The translations under genes were made by a program, and so were the position numbers. A stretch of 27,230 nucleotides of DNA, from positions 1 to 27,230 of IMG/VR virus record IMGVR_UViG_3300009104_000101; one strand, written 5' to 3'. The first letter of the stretch is position 1; each line of letters opens with the position of its first letter. The notes under the pieces were generated by a model. It did no database searches. It had not been told where the DNA came from and saw only the letters and a list, made by a program, of their open reading frames with translations. The stretch comes from a virus. Below, piece after piece: positions 1 through 9,043 of this stretch.

Positions 1-461
1 TGGTATTTACCACTATGCTTTAAAAAGTATCTATGATTATCATATAGTTCATCTCTTTCTCTTTCTTTTTCCCAATGGAATACATATTCTAATCCTTTAA
101 CAGGTGAATTTGTAGCAGATAAACCTACATTGTTTTCGGTACCATCATAATATTGCGCACCTTTTACTTCATAATCATATCTAGCTAATTTACGTATACC
201 TATACCATATCTATAATCAAATTCATGATAAACAGTTCCATCTTCTACAACTGGAATATCATATAATCCACCGCTAGGATTAGTTCTTACGAAATAATCT
301 GGTACGTTTTCTTTTGGATTTTGCATATCACCAGCTACATAGATAGTACTATACTTAAATAATTCTTTATAAACATCTTTAAAGAATTTACCTTTTTCTT
401 TTTCTTGTCCACTTATATTAAATGTAATAAGTATACATAGGGCTAATAAAATTTGTCTCAT
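1..461 (-). CDS. Secreted phage protein with signal peptide, C-terminus cut by window edge
   Basis: An open frame starts with ATG at 461 and runs without a stop to base 1, giving 153 residues of an incomplete protein. The N-terminus (MRQILLALCILITFNISGQ) has a short basic start, a hydrophobic core at about residues 4 to 16 and a small/polar end, as in a Sec signal peptide; cleavage near residues 18-19 is plausible. The mature part is rich in Tyr, Asp and Gly (for example DYRYGIGIRKLARYDYEVKG at about residues 80-100), which suggests a beta-rich exported protein. I recall similar proteins in phages of marine Bacteroidota, but I know no established function. It starts 7 bases after the stop of the 77-residue gene and is the last gene of the visible operon. 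An A-rich leader with no Shine-Dalgarno precedes the ATG. Envelope targeting during lysis or superinfection exclusion are possibilities only. Confidence 0.75.
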   Translation of the reverse strand, partial: MRQILLALCILITFNISGQEKEKGKFFKDVYKELFKYSTIYVAGDMQNPKENVPDYFVRTNPSGGLYDIPVVEDGTVYHEFDYRYGIGIRKLARYDYEVKGAQYYDGTENNVGLSATNSPVKGLEYVFHWEKERERDELYDNHRYFLKHSGKY

Positions 462-468
462 GTTTGTT

Positions 469-702
469 TTATTTTTTAGTTTTTCTACCTTTACGCGCTT
501 TACCTTTTAAAGCATCGTCTATATCTCCAAGTTGATTGCCAACTTCTTTTACAGCATCAGCAACATCTTTAAGTTCTTGAGCTGTAAGTTTATATCTTTT
601 TTTAATTTCTTTTATTGTTGCGATAGCTTTTTCATCTACAGAAGTTTTACTCCATACATAATTCCACATATCTTTCCAATATTGTTTTGTTAATTTCCAC
701 AT
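469..702 (-). CDS. Small basic helical protein, unknown function
   Basis: This is a 77-residue protein with a Trp-rich N-terminus (W2, W9, W13, W17) followed by a predicted helical middle rich in Lys, Glu, Val and Asp, and a very basic tail ending KARKGRKTKK. It has no clear membrane-spanning segment, although the Trp-rich amphipathic start could lie against a membrane. It begins 4 bases after the stop of the giant virion protein gene and ends 7 bases before the secreted protein start, so it is co-transcribed with both. The start ATG is preceded by AAAAAGAAATAAAATT without Shine-Dalgarno. Comparable short proteins beside the last structural genes occur in marine Bacteroidota phages, to my recollection, but I do not recognise a characterised family. 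A lysis-related or minor virion role is a guess from position. Confidence 0.7.
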   Translation of the reverse strand: MWKLTKQYWKDMWNYVWSKTSVDEKAIATIKEIKKRYKLTAQELKDVADAVKEVGNQLGDIDDALKGKARKGRKTKK

Positions 703-706
703 AATT

Positions 707-3700
707 TTATTTCTTTTTAATTTTTACATAATATACTACAGTTCCTGCTGGGGACTCTAGTTCTACGATATCGTTAGAGTCAAAATCTTTTAAGTTCCTA
801 TACATAACCTTTTTATAACCCTGTGCTTTTAATTTTCTAATATCGTTTTTATAATCTACTTTGGCTTTTTCTTTTGCTTTTTCTTCTTGTTTAATAGTAC
901 TTTGTAATCCCCAATAAGGTAATCCTACGCTCCATGTATCCCATCCTAATACTAGAGCCACTCTTTGCCATGCTCTCGTTTCTTCATCCATCGCTGCTCT
1001 TAAGTTCATTGTCTTACGTAATACTCTATCTACGGGCAAATTAGTAGCTGCTGAAACCAATTGTGCTAAAGCTAAATAAGTAGGATTGTCTAAACTCCAC
1101 CCACGTTTTTGAATTTCTTCCATATTCCAATTAAATGTTTTAGCTGTTGTTCTTAGTTTACGTATTTTTGAATCTAAAACTGGCGAAAACCCAAATACCT
1201 CCCATACAGCTTCTTCATAATCTGGTGATTTCTTTTCATTTTCGCTGGCAACAACCATTGCTATATTTTTAACTGTAGATATTACGGCCCCGCCAAATCC
1301 AAGTCCAAATAATAAAGAGTCCGCCATCCCATTAAGAATTTTAGCTGCTCTAGTTTTCTCTTCTTCATCAGTTTCATCATCAAATAATAATGCAAATAAT
1401 GTTTGTTGTAAACTATGAAATACAATATTTTGTACAGTACTATAATATACAATTTGAGAAATATTACTTAAATCGCTTTCTCTTTGAGTCATACCAGGGT
1501 TTTTTCTCCTATTATATAAATCTCTAATAGATTTTTTCATTCTTCTATTATACTGCATTGTAACATTTTGGAATGATAATATAACCCTACCAGCTAGACT
1601 TGCTTGTTGCTGAGATATTTTACTTGGATTACTTGATTGCTGAGTTTCTTCTGATATAGCATAAAAATCATCAAATGCTTTTGCCTCTGCTTCTGCTTCT
1701 GTATATTTTTTACCGGTTTCTTGATTAATTCTTTTTAGATAAGTAGCTTTTCTATTAATAAAGAATGTAGCACCACCAGTGGCAATTGCTAAACTATCCA
1801 TTATTCGAGTTATAATAAATCCTTTATCTAATAAATAGTTAACCATTCCTTTAAATCCACCTTTTCTACCAGCATCTACAAGTTCAGCTTCATTAACATT
1901 GATTTTTAATCCATCACGCCTGTTAACTAGATAATCAGAATTTAGTAATTTTATTACAGTAGGGAAATAATCTTTACTAGCAAAAGCTTTAGCTGCTGCA
2001 TATATATTATTATCACCCCAATTAATAAAGTTAATATTAGAAATTAATTGAAGCAATCCTGATCTCATATTAACAAACATAATAGCCCCAACAGATCCAT
2101 TTAGCCAATCTAACATTTCATTTACTATTCTTGCACCACCGCCTTGATATACTGGTCTATTACTACCAGATTTCATTCTACGTAAACTATCTTTTAATGC
2201 ATCAACCCATTTCTTACCATATAGTGCTTCAAGCTTATTCATATTCTTATCTGAGAATATAATCTTAGTATTCTCATCAAATTCGGTCATTGCTTTTCTT
2301 CTAAAATTAGTGTCTATATCATTCATTAAATCTGTATCAATAGTGCCTGCTATCCAATTATCTCCTGGAGCTGGATATTGTTTGCTTTTTGCTATTAACA
2401 TAACATTATCAGCAAAACCCATTAGCTCTACATCATTTTCTACAGCCTTAACTAAAGCATTTTGATCACGCTTAGACAAACCGGGAATTTCCATACCTTG
2501 TTTAGTCCACATATATACTCTCATTGCTTGAGATTTGGTATAAGGGCCAACACCAATTTCATTCATTAAAGGATTATTTAATCCCTTAGATTTTAAAGAA
2601 GGATAAGCTTTTTTAAGTGCAGCAAAATCATTTGCAACTGCTACTTTAGCAGATAAAATTTCTTGCTCAGCCTTATTAAAAGGATCAATTAGGTTGTCTC
2701 TAATCCATTTAGCATGCCTATTCCCTTGTTCGCCATACCCCATTAAGTCATACATTAGCCCTAAGAAATCTTCAGCAGAAGGAGTTATAGTTAATTGATC
2801 GCCCAACCATTTAAAAAATCCTTTGTCTTTTTTCTTTCCTTCTAATCGAGCTCGAGTTTCAGAATATTCTGCTTGTGCTTTTAAACCAGTTGTTTCTTCT
2901 AGCATTTCATTAAACTCTTTATCAAGATTTATTTCTTTATCTGCTATAGCTTGTTGTACTTTAGATTTAACATCTACTTGATCTAAAATTTGCTTCACCG
3001 CTTTTACATTAGATAACTGGTCGTCAGCAAAATAAAAGTCATTGTATCCTTCTTTGGTTTTTTGTAATATCCAATCAGCTTTAGCTTGAGAGCTGCCATT
3101 TTCTAGTCCAATTATATTTTCTATTGGTATATTTAAACCTATACTATCTAAAAATAATTTTATATTTTGTGCCGATGCCTGTGGCCTAGCTGTAAGAATA
3201 TAGATATCACCACTTCCAAATTTATCTTGTCTACGTAAAGCTAAATCTGCTAATGGGCCTTTTTTAGCGCCCTTGACATCTTTAAATTGTGAAAAATCGA
3301 ATTCTGCTCCTTGTGCAGCTAATATATCTGCTTGCTCTGCAAACTGCGCTGGAGTTAATCTTCTTAATGTACCATCAGGCATTTTAACTAAAACTTGTTC
3401 TTTTGTTTTAGCTAATGTATCATCTAAATCAAATACACTAATGCCTTTTTTCTTTTTATTTACTTTCTGCGCATTTACTTGAGTATCTAAAGAGTTTTCT
3501 AAAGTTTCTTTTGTTTGTGTAGTTGTTTGGTCTTTATTTGTAATAGTGGGGGCTAATTTATTAATTTTCTTTTTAGCTTTCTTTTCAGATTCTATTACAG
3601 CATCAGGGGATCTTTCAATCATAACAAGGTTTTTCTGATTAACTGCCCCGTCATATCTTGATAAATTCTCTCCTGTTGTTTTCCTGCCTAATCCACCTTT

Positions 3701-6700
3701 TTCTTTAGTATCATTTAATTTTTTAGCCTCTTGCTTGCCTATAATATCTACATGACTTTCGTCTAATATTTCTCTTATTTGTTGTTTGGCACTTTCAACA
3801 TTCTGGTTTGTTTTTAATACATTTCTAATTTTTTCACGGATAGTTGCAATAGGGGGAGTATGCTCATATTCTACTTTTATATCACCGTTTTTATCTGCTT
3901 TAACATTGTCTTGTATAGACCTTATAGTTCCAACCATTCGTAAAGCAGAATCGCTAGCTCCACCCATTATATCTAATAACTGAATTGCTACATCTTGTTC
4001 GCCAGCTTCAATTAAATCCCCTAATGTTTCAACAATATAATTTTTAGCTTCAATAGAGTTTTTATCACTACTTGCAATATTGTCTTTTATATATTTAAGA
4101 GCTCCTTTTATACCACTTTTTTTATATATTTTTGCTATATTAGTTGGGGCATTAGAAGGTCTAAGTGGCCCAGTATTTATTAATTTTTCTCCATTTAATA
4201 AAATAGAACTTCTTTTGCCTTGTACAGAAAGCGTAAAGCCATAATCACTTAATTTAACACCAAGCTGTTTTTCCCAATATTTATAAGCAGCTTGGGCATT
4301 ATCACCTTGCCATAATTGATGAGCTTGTGTATTTTTTTGATAAGAAGTATTTATAAATTGTAAAAAGTTTTTTAGAATTATTTGTTTTGCATCATTTGAT
4401 ATATTCCTTCTTTTTAATAATTTTTTAATTCTATTAATTTCATAATCAGATACATTATTATATTTATCTTTAGCAACTTGGGCAAAAGCTTCATCAACTT
4501 TTTGTTGTACTATTTCATAATTATCAATATCTATTTCAGTAAGAGTACCAATTGTATTATCAACTATTTGTTCTTGCTTGATAGTTACTGCTATAAGGTC
4601 TTTTATTTGCTGGGCCCCTCGTTCTAGAGCTTGAACAAAAGATAAACCTTCTTGTAATGCGGCTTTAATTCCTCTTAAAAAAAGTACTATAGTTTGCCTC
4701 CCTGCTTCTAAAAACCCCATATTCATTCCTAATACATTAGGGTCGGCTTTTAATTTTTCTACAGTTTCTATACTTTTATCAATACCTTCAATTATTACAT
4801 CTAAAGATCTTTTTTCTTTAATTCTTCCATCATATGTTCTTTCTACTTCGTCAATAAACTCTTCTGCTGTCATTTCTACCCCAGCTTCTTCTAATGAAAT
4901 AGATAAATCCTTCATGAAATCTTTATCAGTTTTCATTTCTTGAAATTGTTCAATAGTTAATCCTTTTGCTAATAAATCTATAAAACTTCTACGGCCACTT
5001 TGATCTTTTGTATAAAAATCTATTAAAGCTTGTTTGTTTAATCCAGAAAGTTTATAAATCCCTGTTCCAGCTGCTGTTCCTTTTTCTCTACCTATTTTTT
5101 CTATATTAAACCCTTTAACAGTTTTAAACCTCTTTTTCATCGCAGCTATAGGAATAGTTTCTATATAGCCGTCATTTATAGCCTTTTTTATAAAATCATT
5201 CTGCGCTTTTACACTTTTCCCCATCGCCTTTCTTACTGCAGCTTTTGTTGCTTTATTTTGGGCTTTTAATTCTTTTGCAAGTGATGAAGGATCTAGTTTA
5301 GTAATTATTTTTTTACCTTTTCCCCCGATTTCTTTTACTTTACCCACAGAACTAGCTATAAATTGTTTTACGCTAGTTTTAATATTTGTTAAAATCTCTG
5401 GCCTAACATCAGCGGTTTGTTTTTCTATAGCTGCAATATCAGTAGGGTATTTTTTCTTTTCAAATTCTTTACCTTGAGTTTCTTGGGTTTCCTCAGCTTG
5501 AAGTTCCTGAGCCCTTTCATCCGACAAACGAGTTGATTTGCCTTTTTTATCTAATTGCTGTTCTGCCCCATAAAAAGCAGATTTTTTAGGTTTTATATTA
5601 GCGGTAATATATGTAGATAATGACCCCTTAGATGGATCCCAACCCTCTAATATTTGATTAAAATGTTTATTTACAAATGATACAGCATCCTCTCTTTTAA
5701 CAGTGCCTTTCTGGCTATCAAACCCTAAAGCTTTTAATGCAATTTTTTCATATTGATTTAATAAGCTTTCCATATTTGAAGTTCCAATATTGCCGTCTTT
5801 ATACTCTGTGCCTAAAGTATCAATATTTTCTCCCTTAGAGCCTGTAGGAACAATACCTTGGGCCACAGTGTCTCCTTCTAAACTTTTTGCCAATATATCT
5901 GCTTCTTGAATAATTTTCTCAATTTCAGCATCTACTTCTTTTTTCCTATTAATTTCAACAATACTTATTTGTTTATTATTAGTTTGCTTTATTTGATTTT
6001 CTAAATTTTTTTGTTCCATCAATAATTCAACTAATCTTTTCCTATCTCTAGCATTTACATGAATTGGAACTGTTAAACCAGCATTTCGTACATTTGAAAC
6101 TCTTTCTAATTCTTCTCTTTTTTGCTCTTTATTTAAATAAGGATCATTTTCAATTTCTTTTTTTAATTCTTTAAATAATGCTTCTACTGTTTTACTTGTT
6201 TTACTTTCAGGGTTTATTTTTAATTTAGAAACAATAGCTTTAGCTCTATTTGTATAAGACCCCATCATTATCCCAGCCATTTGGCTTTGCCCAAATAAAG
6301 CACCACCAGCAGTACCTACTCCCATTAATCTTCCTAATACCCATCCACCTTCTGCGCTTTCTAATATTTGATCAAAATCTATATTAGATGTAAAAGGATT
6401 TTCTTGACCTACAGCAGCATTTGTAAAACCTTGTTCTAACCAGTCCTGAAAGCCTTCAGTTCCCCATTCTTTCCATTGTCCTAATTTATAAACAGAAAAC
6501 CCAGTTACAGCATTTATTAAATATTTTTGGAATCCATTACGCATTAATGTTTTCATCGTAGGATTATCAAATACAAATCCTCCCATTTTACCACCAACTT
6601 TCGAAAATATTAAATCAGAGAAAAATTCACTACCCATTACTGATGCCCCAGCCCCTATAGCGGCTAATTGATCACCATATTTAGGATCTTGTAAAGCTTC

Positions 6701-9031
6701 AAAAAATTCTTGTGGGGTTATTTCTCTCCCGGCATATTTAGGATCATTTTGCATCTGTCTTCTTACGCCCTCCATATAAACACTACTATATGTCATAGCC
6801 CCTTGTATAGTAGCCCCTGCTGCCATTAATATTCCCCCAGACCACATAAGGCCGCTTGCCACAGGAGTAGCAATTCCTCCTGTTGCTACACTCATAGCTG
6901 TTCCTCCCGCCATTAACGCACTACCTAATAACGATGGTACCATGTGAGTAGCTTGATTAAGACCCATTCCTAAATGCTGCATAAACCCTTCAACACTTAA
7001 AAAATCCTCTGTAACTTCAAGTTTATTAAGTTTTGCTAATTCCCCATAAGCATCAATCATTTGGTCATAATCATTTAAGTTCGCCTCCATAGTTTCATTT
7101 AAATCTGACTCTCTTTGATCTAAAAACTCACCAACAGTTAAATCATCATCTCTAGTGCCTCTATAAGCAACTAAATATCTATTTAATTGTCCATTATTAT
7201 CAAGTTTTCTAGCTTCACCTACTTTCATATTTAAATCTAATCCAGCACCGCCTTCTAAAAAAGGGCCTCCTTTAATTTGTTGTTTAAGATTTTCTACAAC
7301 TCTATTTCTATTTTTTAATCTAGGAGCACGTAGACTTATTTCCATCTCATTCCAAAACTTCCCTTCATACCATACAGATTCTTTAAATTGAATAAAATTT
7401 TCATCTATATTGGCCTTCCCTCTTTCAAATTGTGGAATAGTTCTAAAAATATTTTCACCTCTTGCCCCACCTCTTATATTAGTAAATATACGTTTTGCAG
7501 CATCTATAATATTCATATCTTCCATGGAACTATAAATTTCCATTCTTTGGTCAATACTTTTTAACCTAGGATCATGCATTCTTGCATGACCTTTAAATAC
7601 ATCGGGCATTAACTTTTCAGCTATTACTCCATATTCTTTATATATTCTCGCTGCTTCGGGATTATCTATTAAAGCTTTTTGAAACTTTTTATTATATAAA
7701 TCTTGTACTGCTACTTGGTATTTTTCTACCATTAAGTTTAAATCTTCCTCAGAAGTTCTATTAGCAACCATTTCATTTATTTGATCGACTTTATTGTTAA
7801 ATTCTCGAACTAATGGATGATTACCAAATTCAGGATTACTTCTATACCACTTATCTTCACAATAAATACCCCATTTTTGACATTGCCCCTGCATCCAATC
7901 TACTCTTTTTTGCCATTCTTTATTTATATTTTCAATAAATTTAGGGTCTTCTATTTGCATTTTAAGCTCTGTAGCTTCTTGAGACAATAAATCATATTCT
8001 TCTTTATCTATACCATAATCGATATATTCTAATTCTAAATTATTTACTTCTGCAAGAAATTCCTCATTATTTTCAATTTCATTCCCAATATTTTTAGTTA
8101 GTTTAATAGTTCGGGGGTCTGCTTGATAAGCTTTATTAATAGCTTTTAAATATTCTTCTGTTATATAAGACTCTTTAGTTTTGGGATTGATTCCCTCTTT
8201 AATATCTTCAAATTTAGGCATAAATTGCATTACATGGGCTTTTGCCTCAGGGGTTGCTTCTACTATTTCAAATAACTTTTCAGCTGTAAGATCTATTTTG
8301 CCTGCTTGATAATCTATAAGAAGTTGTTTATTATCAATAATTTCTTCTTGGGTAATATATTCTTCAGAATTTTCTTTAATAAAATTTTGAATTTCTTTAT
8401 CATTATTTGCAATAGGACTTACAGTTAATGATTCTCCATTAGGTGCAGTAATTTTTATATCAGCATTAAGATTTCTATGTTTAATTTCAAATTCAAAATT
8501 AAGACCATTAAATTTATTATTTAAAATTTCTAATGCTTGTTCAGCCTCTGGCAACCCTTTTGCTCTAATTCCTCGAGCTTGATTTCTTTGAGTTAAATTA
8601 TTTGATAATCCTAATTCAGTTTCATAATCTATTTCAGCATCTATAACAATTCCACTTGGTTGTTTAGGTATAAATGCTATAGGAGAGGAAACATTATCAA
8701 TATTCTGCTGTGTAGCCTCAACATTAGGAGATCCATCTTTATTTAATATTGGGTTTTCAGCTATTTCTTGTTTACTATTTAAAGAATTATTTATTTGATT
8801 AATCCACGATTTATCTTCATAAATTTCTTTTTCTTGTGTTAAAGATATATTACTCCCGTCTACATTTACTGTATCTGAAACAGGTTCAATTTCTGCTTCA
8901 GTTTCCACTGGCGATTTTTCATTTCTTCTTTTATGTTCAGCTACAACTTTCTTTATTTCTTCTTCAGATTTTCCATCTAGTTCCATCTGGCGAATTATAT
9001 CTGCTAAGCTGTTCAATACTGCTAATGCCAT
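707..9031 (-). CDS. Giant virion-associated polyvalent/ejection protein with HAD phosphatase-like domain
   Basis: At 2774 residues this gene fills almost a third of the window. The N-terminal 650 residues are charged and mostly helical. Residues 690-755 form a Gly/Ala-rich hydrophobic stretch, with a second one near 895-925. Residues about 1085-1185 include WDPSKGSLSTYITANIKPK (W1131), resembling sigma-70 region 2. A conserved-looking EHTPP string sits at about 1723. Residues about 1860-2020 are a HAD hydrolase-like domain with motif I DLDDT (D1868, D1870), motif II ILTARP (T1947), motif III K1984 and motif IV FADDQ (D2003, D2004). More hydrophobic segments lie near 2305-2335, 2524-2550 and 2564-2600. 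Similar giant proteins occur late in structural operons of marine podoviruses. I infer that it is packed in the head and ejected with DNA, with the hydrophobic parts helping cross the envelope. No polymerase or lysozyme motif was seen. Confidence 0.85.
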   Translation of the reverse strand: MALAVLNSLADIIRQMELDGKSEEEIKKVVAEHKRRNEKSPVETEAEIEPVSDTVNVDGSNISLTQEKEIYEDKSWINQINNSLNSKQEIAENPILNKDGSPNVEATQQNIDNVSSPIAFIPKQPSGIVIDAEIDYETELGLSNNLTQRNQARGIRAKGLPEAEQALEILNNKFNGLNFEFEIKHRNLNADIKITAPNGESLTVSPIANNDKEIQNFIKENSEEYITQEEIIDNKQLLIDYQAGKIDLTAEKLFEIVEATPEAKAHVMQFMPKFEDIKEGINPKTKESYITEEYLKAINKAYQADPRTIKLTKNIGNEIENNEEFLAEVNNLELEYIDYGIDKEEYDLLSQEATELKMQIEDPKFIENINKEWQKRVDWMQGQCQKWGIYCEDKWYRSNPEFGNHPLVREFNNKVDQINEMVANRTSEEDLNLMVEKYQVAVQDLYNKKFQKALIDNPEAARIYKEYGVIAEKLMPDVFKGHARMHDPRLKSIDQRMEIYSSMEDMNIIDAAKRIFTNIRGGARGENIFRTIPQFERGKANIDENFIQFKESVWYEGKFWNEMEISLRAPRLKNRNRVVENLKQQIKGGPFLEGGAGLDLNMKVGEARKLDNNGQLNRYLVAYRGTRDDDLTVGEFLDQRESDLNETMEANLNDYDQMIDAYGELAKLNKLEVTEDFLSVEGFMQHLGMGLNQATHMVPSLLGSALMAGGTAMSVATGGIATPVASGLMWSGGILMAAGATIQGAMTYSSVYMEGVRRQMQNDPKYAGREITPQEFFEALQDPKYGDQLAAIGAGASVMGSEFFSDLIFSKVGGKMGGFVFDNPTMKTLMRNGFQKYLINAVTGFSVYKLGQWKEWGTEGFQDWLEQGFTNAAVGQENPFTSNIDFDQILESAEGGWVLGRLMGVGTAGGALFGQSQMAGIMMGSYTNRAKAIVSKLKINPESKTSKTVEALFKELKKEIENDPYLNKEQKREELERVSNVRNAGLTVPIHVNARDRKRLVELLMEQKNLENQIKQTNNKQISIVEINRKKEVDAEIEKIIQEADILAKSLEGDTVAQGIVPTGSKGENIDTLGTEYKDGNIGTSNMESLLNQYEKIALKALGFDSQKGTVKREDAVSFVNKHFNQILEGWDPSKGSLSTYITANIKPKKSAFYGAEQQLDKKGKSTRLSDERAQELQAEETQETQGKEFEKKKYPTDIAAIEKQTADVRPEILTNIKTSVKQFIASSVGKVKEIGGKGKKIITKLDPSSLAKELKAQNKATKAAVRKAMGKSVKAQNDFIKKAINDGYIETIPIAAMKKRFKTVKGFNIEKIGREKGTAAGTGIYKLSGLNKQALIDFYTKDQSGRRSFIDLLAKGLTIEQFQEMKTDKDFMKDLSISLEEAGVEMTAEEFIDEVERTYDGRIKEKRSLDVIIEGIDKSIETVEKLKADPNVLGMNMGFLEAGRQTIVLFLRGIKAALQEGLSFVQALERGAQQIKDLIAVTIKQEQIVDNTIGTLTEIDIDNYEIVQQKVDEAFAQVAKDKYNNVSDYEINRIKKLLKRRNISNDAKQIILKNFLQFINTSYQKNTQAHQLWQGDNAQAAYKYWEKQLGVKLSDYGFTLSVQGKRSSILLNGEKLINTGPLRPSNAPTNIAKIYKKSGIKGALKYIKDNIASSDKNSIEAKNYIVETLGDLIEAGEQDVAIQLLDIMGGASDSALRMVGTIRSIQDNVKADKNGDIKVEYEHTPPIATIREKIRNVLKTNQNVESAKQQIREILDESHVDIIGKQEAKKLNDTKEKGGLGRKTTGENLSRYDGAVNQKNLVMIERSPDAVIESEKKAKKKINKLAPTITNKDQTTTQTKETLENSLDTQVNAQKVNKKKKGISVFDLDDTLAKTKEQVLVKMPDGTLRRLTPAQFAEQADILAAQGAEFDFSQFKDVKGAKKGPLADLALRRQDKFGSGDIYILTARPQASAQNIKLFLDSIGLNIPIENIIGLENGSSQAKADWILQKTKEGYNDFYFADDQLSNVKAVKQILDQVDVKSKVQQAIADKEINLDKEFNEMLEETTGLKAQAEYSETRARLEGKKKDKGFFKWLGDQLTITPSAEDFLGLMYDLMGYGEQGNRHAKWIRDNLIDPFNKAEQEILSAKVAVANDFAALKKAYPSLKSKGLNNPLMNEIGVGPYTKSQAMRVYMWTKQGMEIPGLSKRDQNALVKAVENDVELMGFADNVMLIAKSKQYPAPGDNWIAGTIDTDLMNDIDTNFRRKAMTEFDENTKIIFSDKNMNKLEALYGKKWVDALKDSLRRMKSGSNRPVYQGGGARIVNEMLDWLNGSVGAIMFVNMRSGLLQLISNINFINWGDNNIYAAAKAFASKDYFPTVIKLLNSDYLVNRRDGLKINVNEAELVDAGRKGGFKGMVNYLLDKGFIITRIMDSLAIATGGATFFINRKATYLKRINQETGKKYTEAEAEAKAFDDFYAISEETQQSSNPSKISQQQASLAGRVILSFQNVTMQYNRRMKKSIRDLYNRRKNPGMTQRESDLSNISQIVYYSTVQNIVFHSLQQTLFALLFDDETDEEEKTRAAKILNGMADSLLFGLGFGGAVISTVKNIAMVVASENEKKSPDYEEAVWEVFGFSPVLDSKIRKLRTTAKTFNWNMEEIQKRGWSLDNPTYLALAQLVSAATNLPVDRVLRKTMNLRAAMDEETRAWQRVALVLGWDTWSVGLPYWGLQSTIKQEEKAKEKAKVDYKNDIRKLKAQGYKKVMYRNLKDFDSNDIVELESPAGTVVYYVKIKKK

Positions 9032-9043
9032 ATTTAAATTTAT

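Noticed and set aside
1-461. Lipoprotein signal (Cys at residue 9 of the secreted protein)
   Set aside because: The cysteine lies in the middle of the hydrophobic core, too near the N-terminus for a lipobox; a normal signal peptide fits better.
707-9031. Possible virion RNA polymerase (N4 or crAss-like type) in the giant protein
   Set aside because: No DFDID/DxDxD-type or T7-type polymerase catalytic motif was found; aspartate pairs present belong to the HAD domain or to unrelated acidic stretches.
707-9031. Giant protein as a tail tape measure
   Set aside because: No tail tube, sheath or tail chaperone genes are present, and the protein carries HAD-like motifs and sits with ejection-type genes, which fits a short-tailed phage better.
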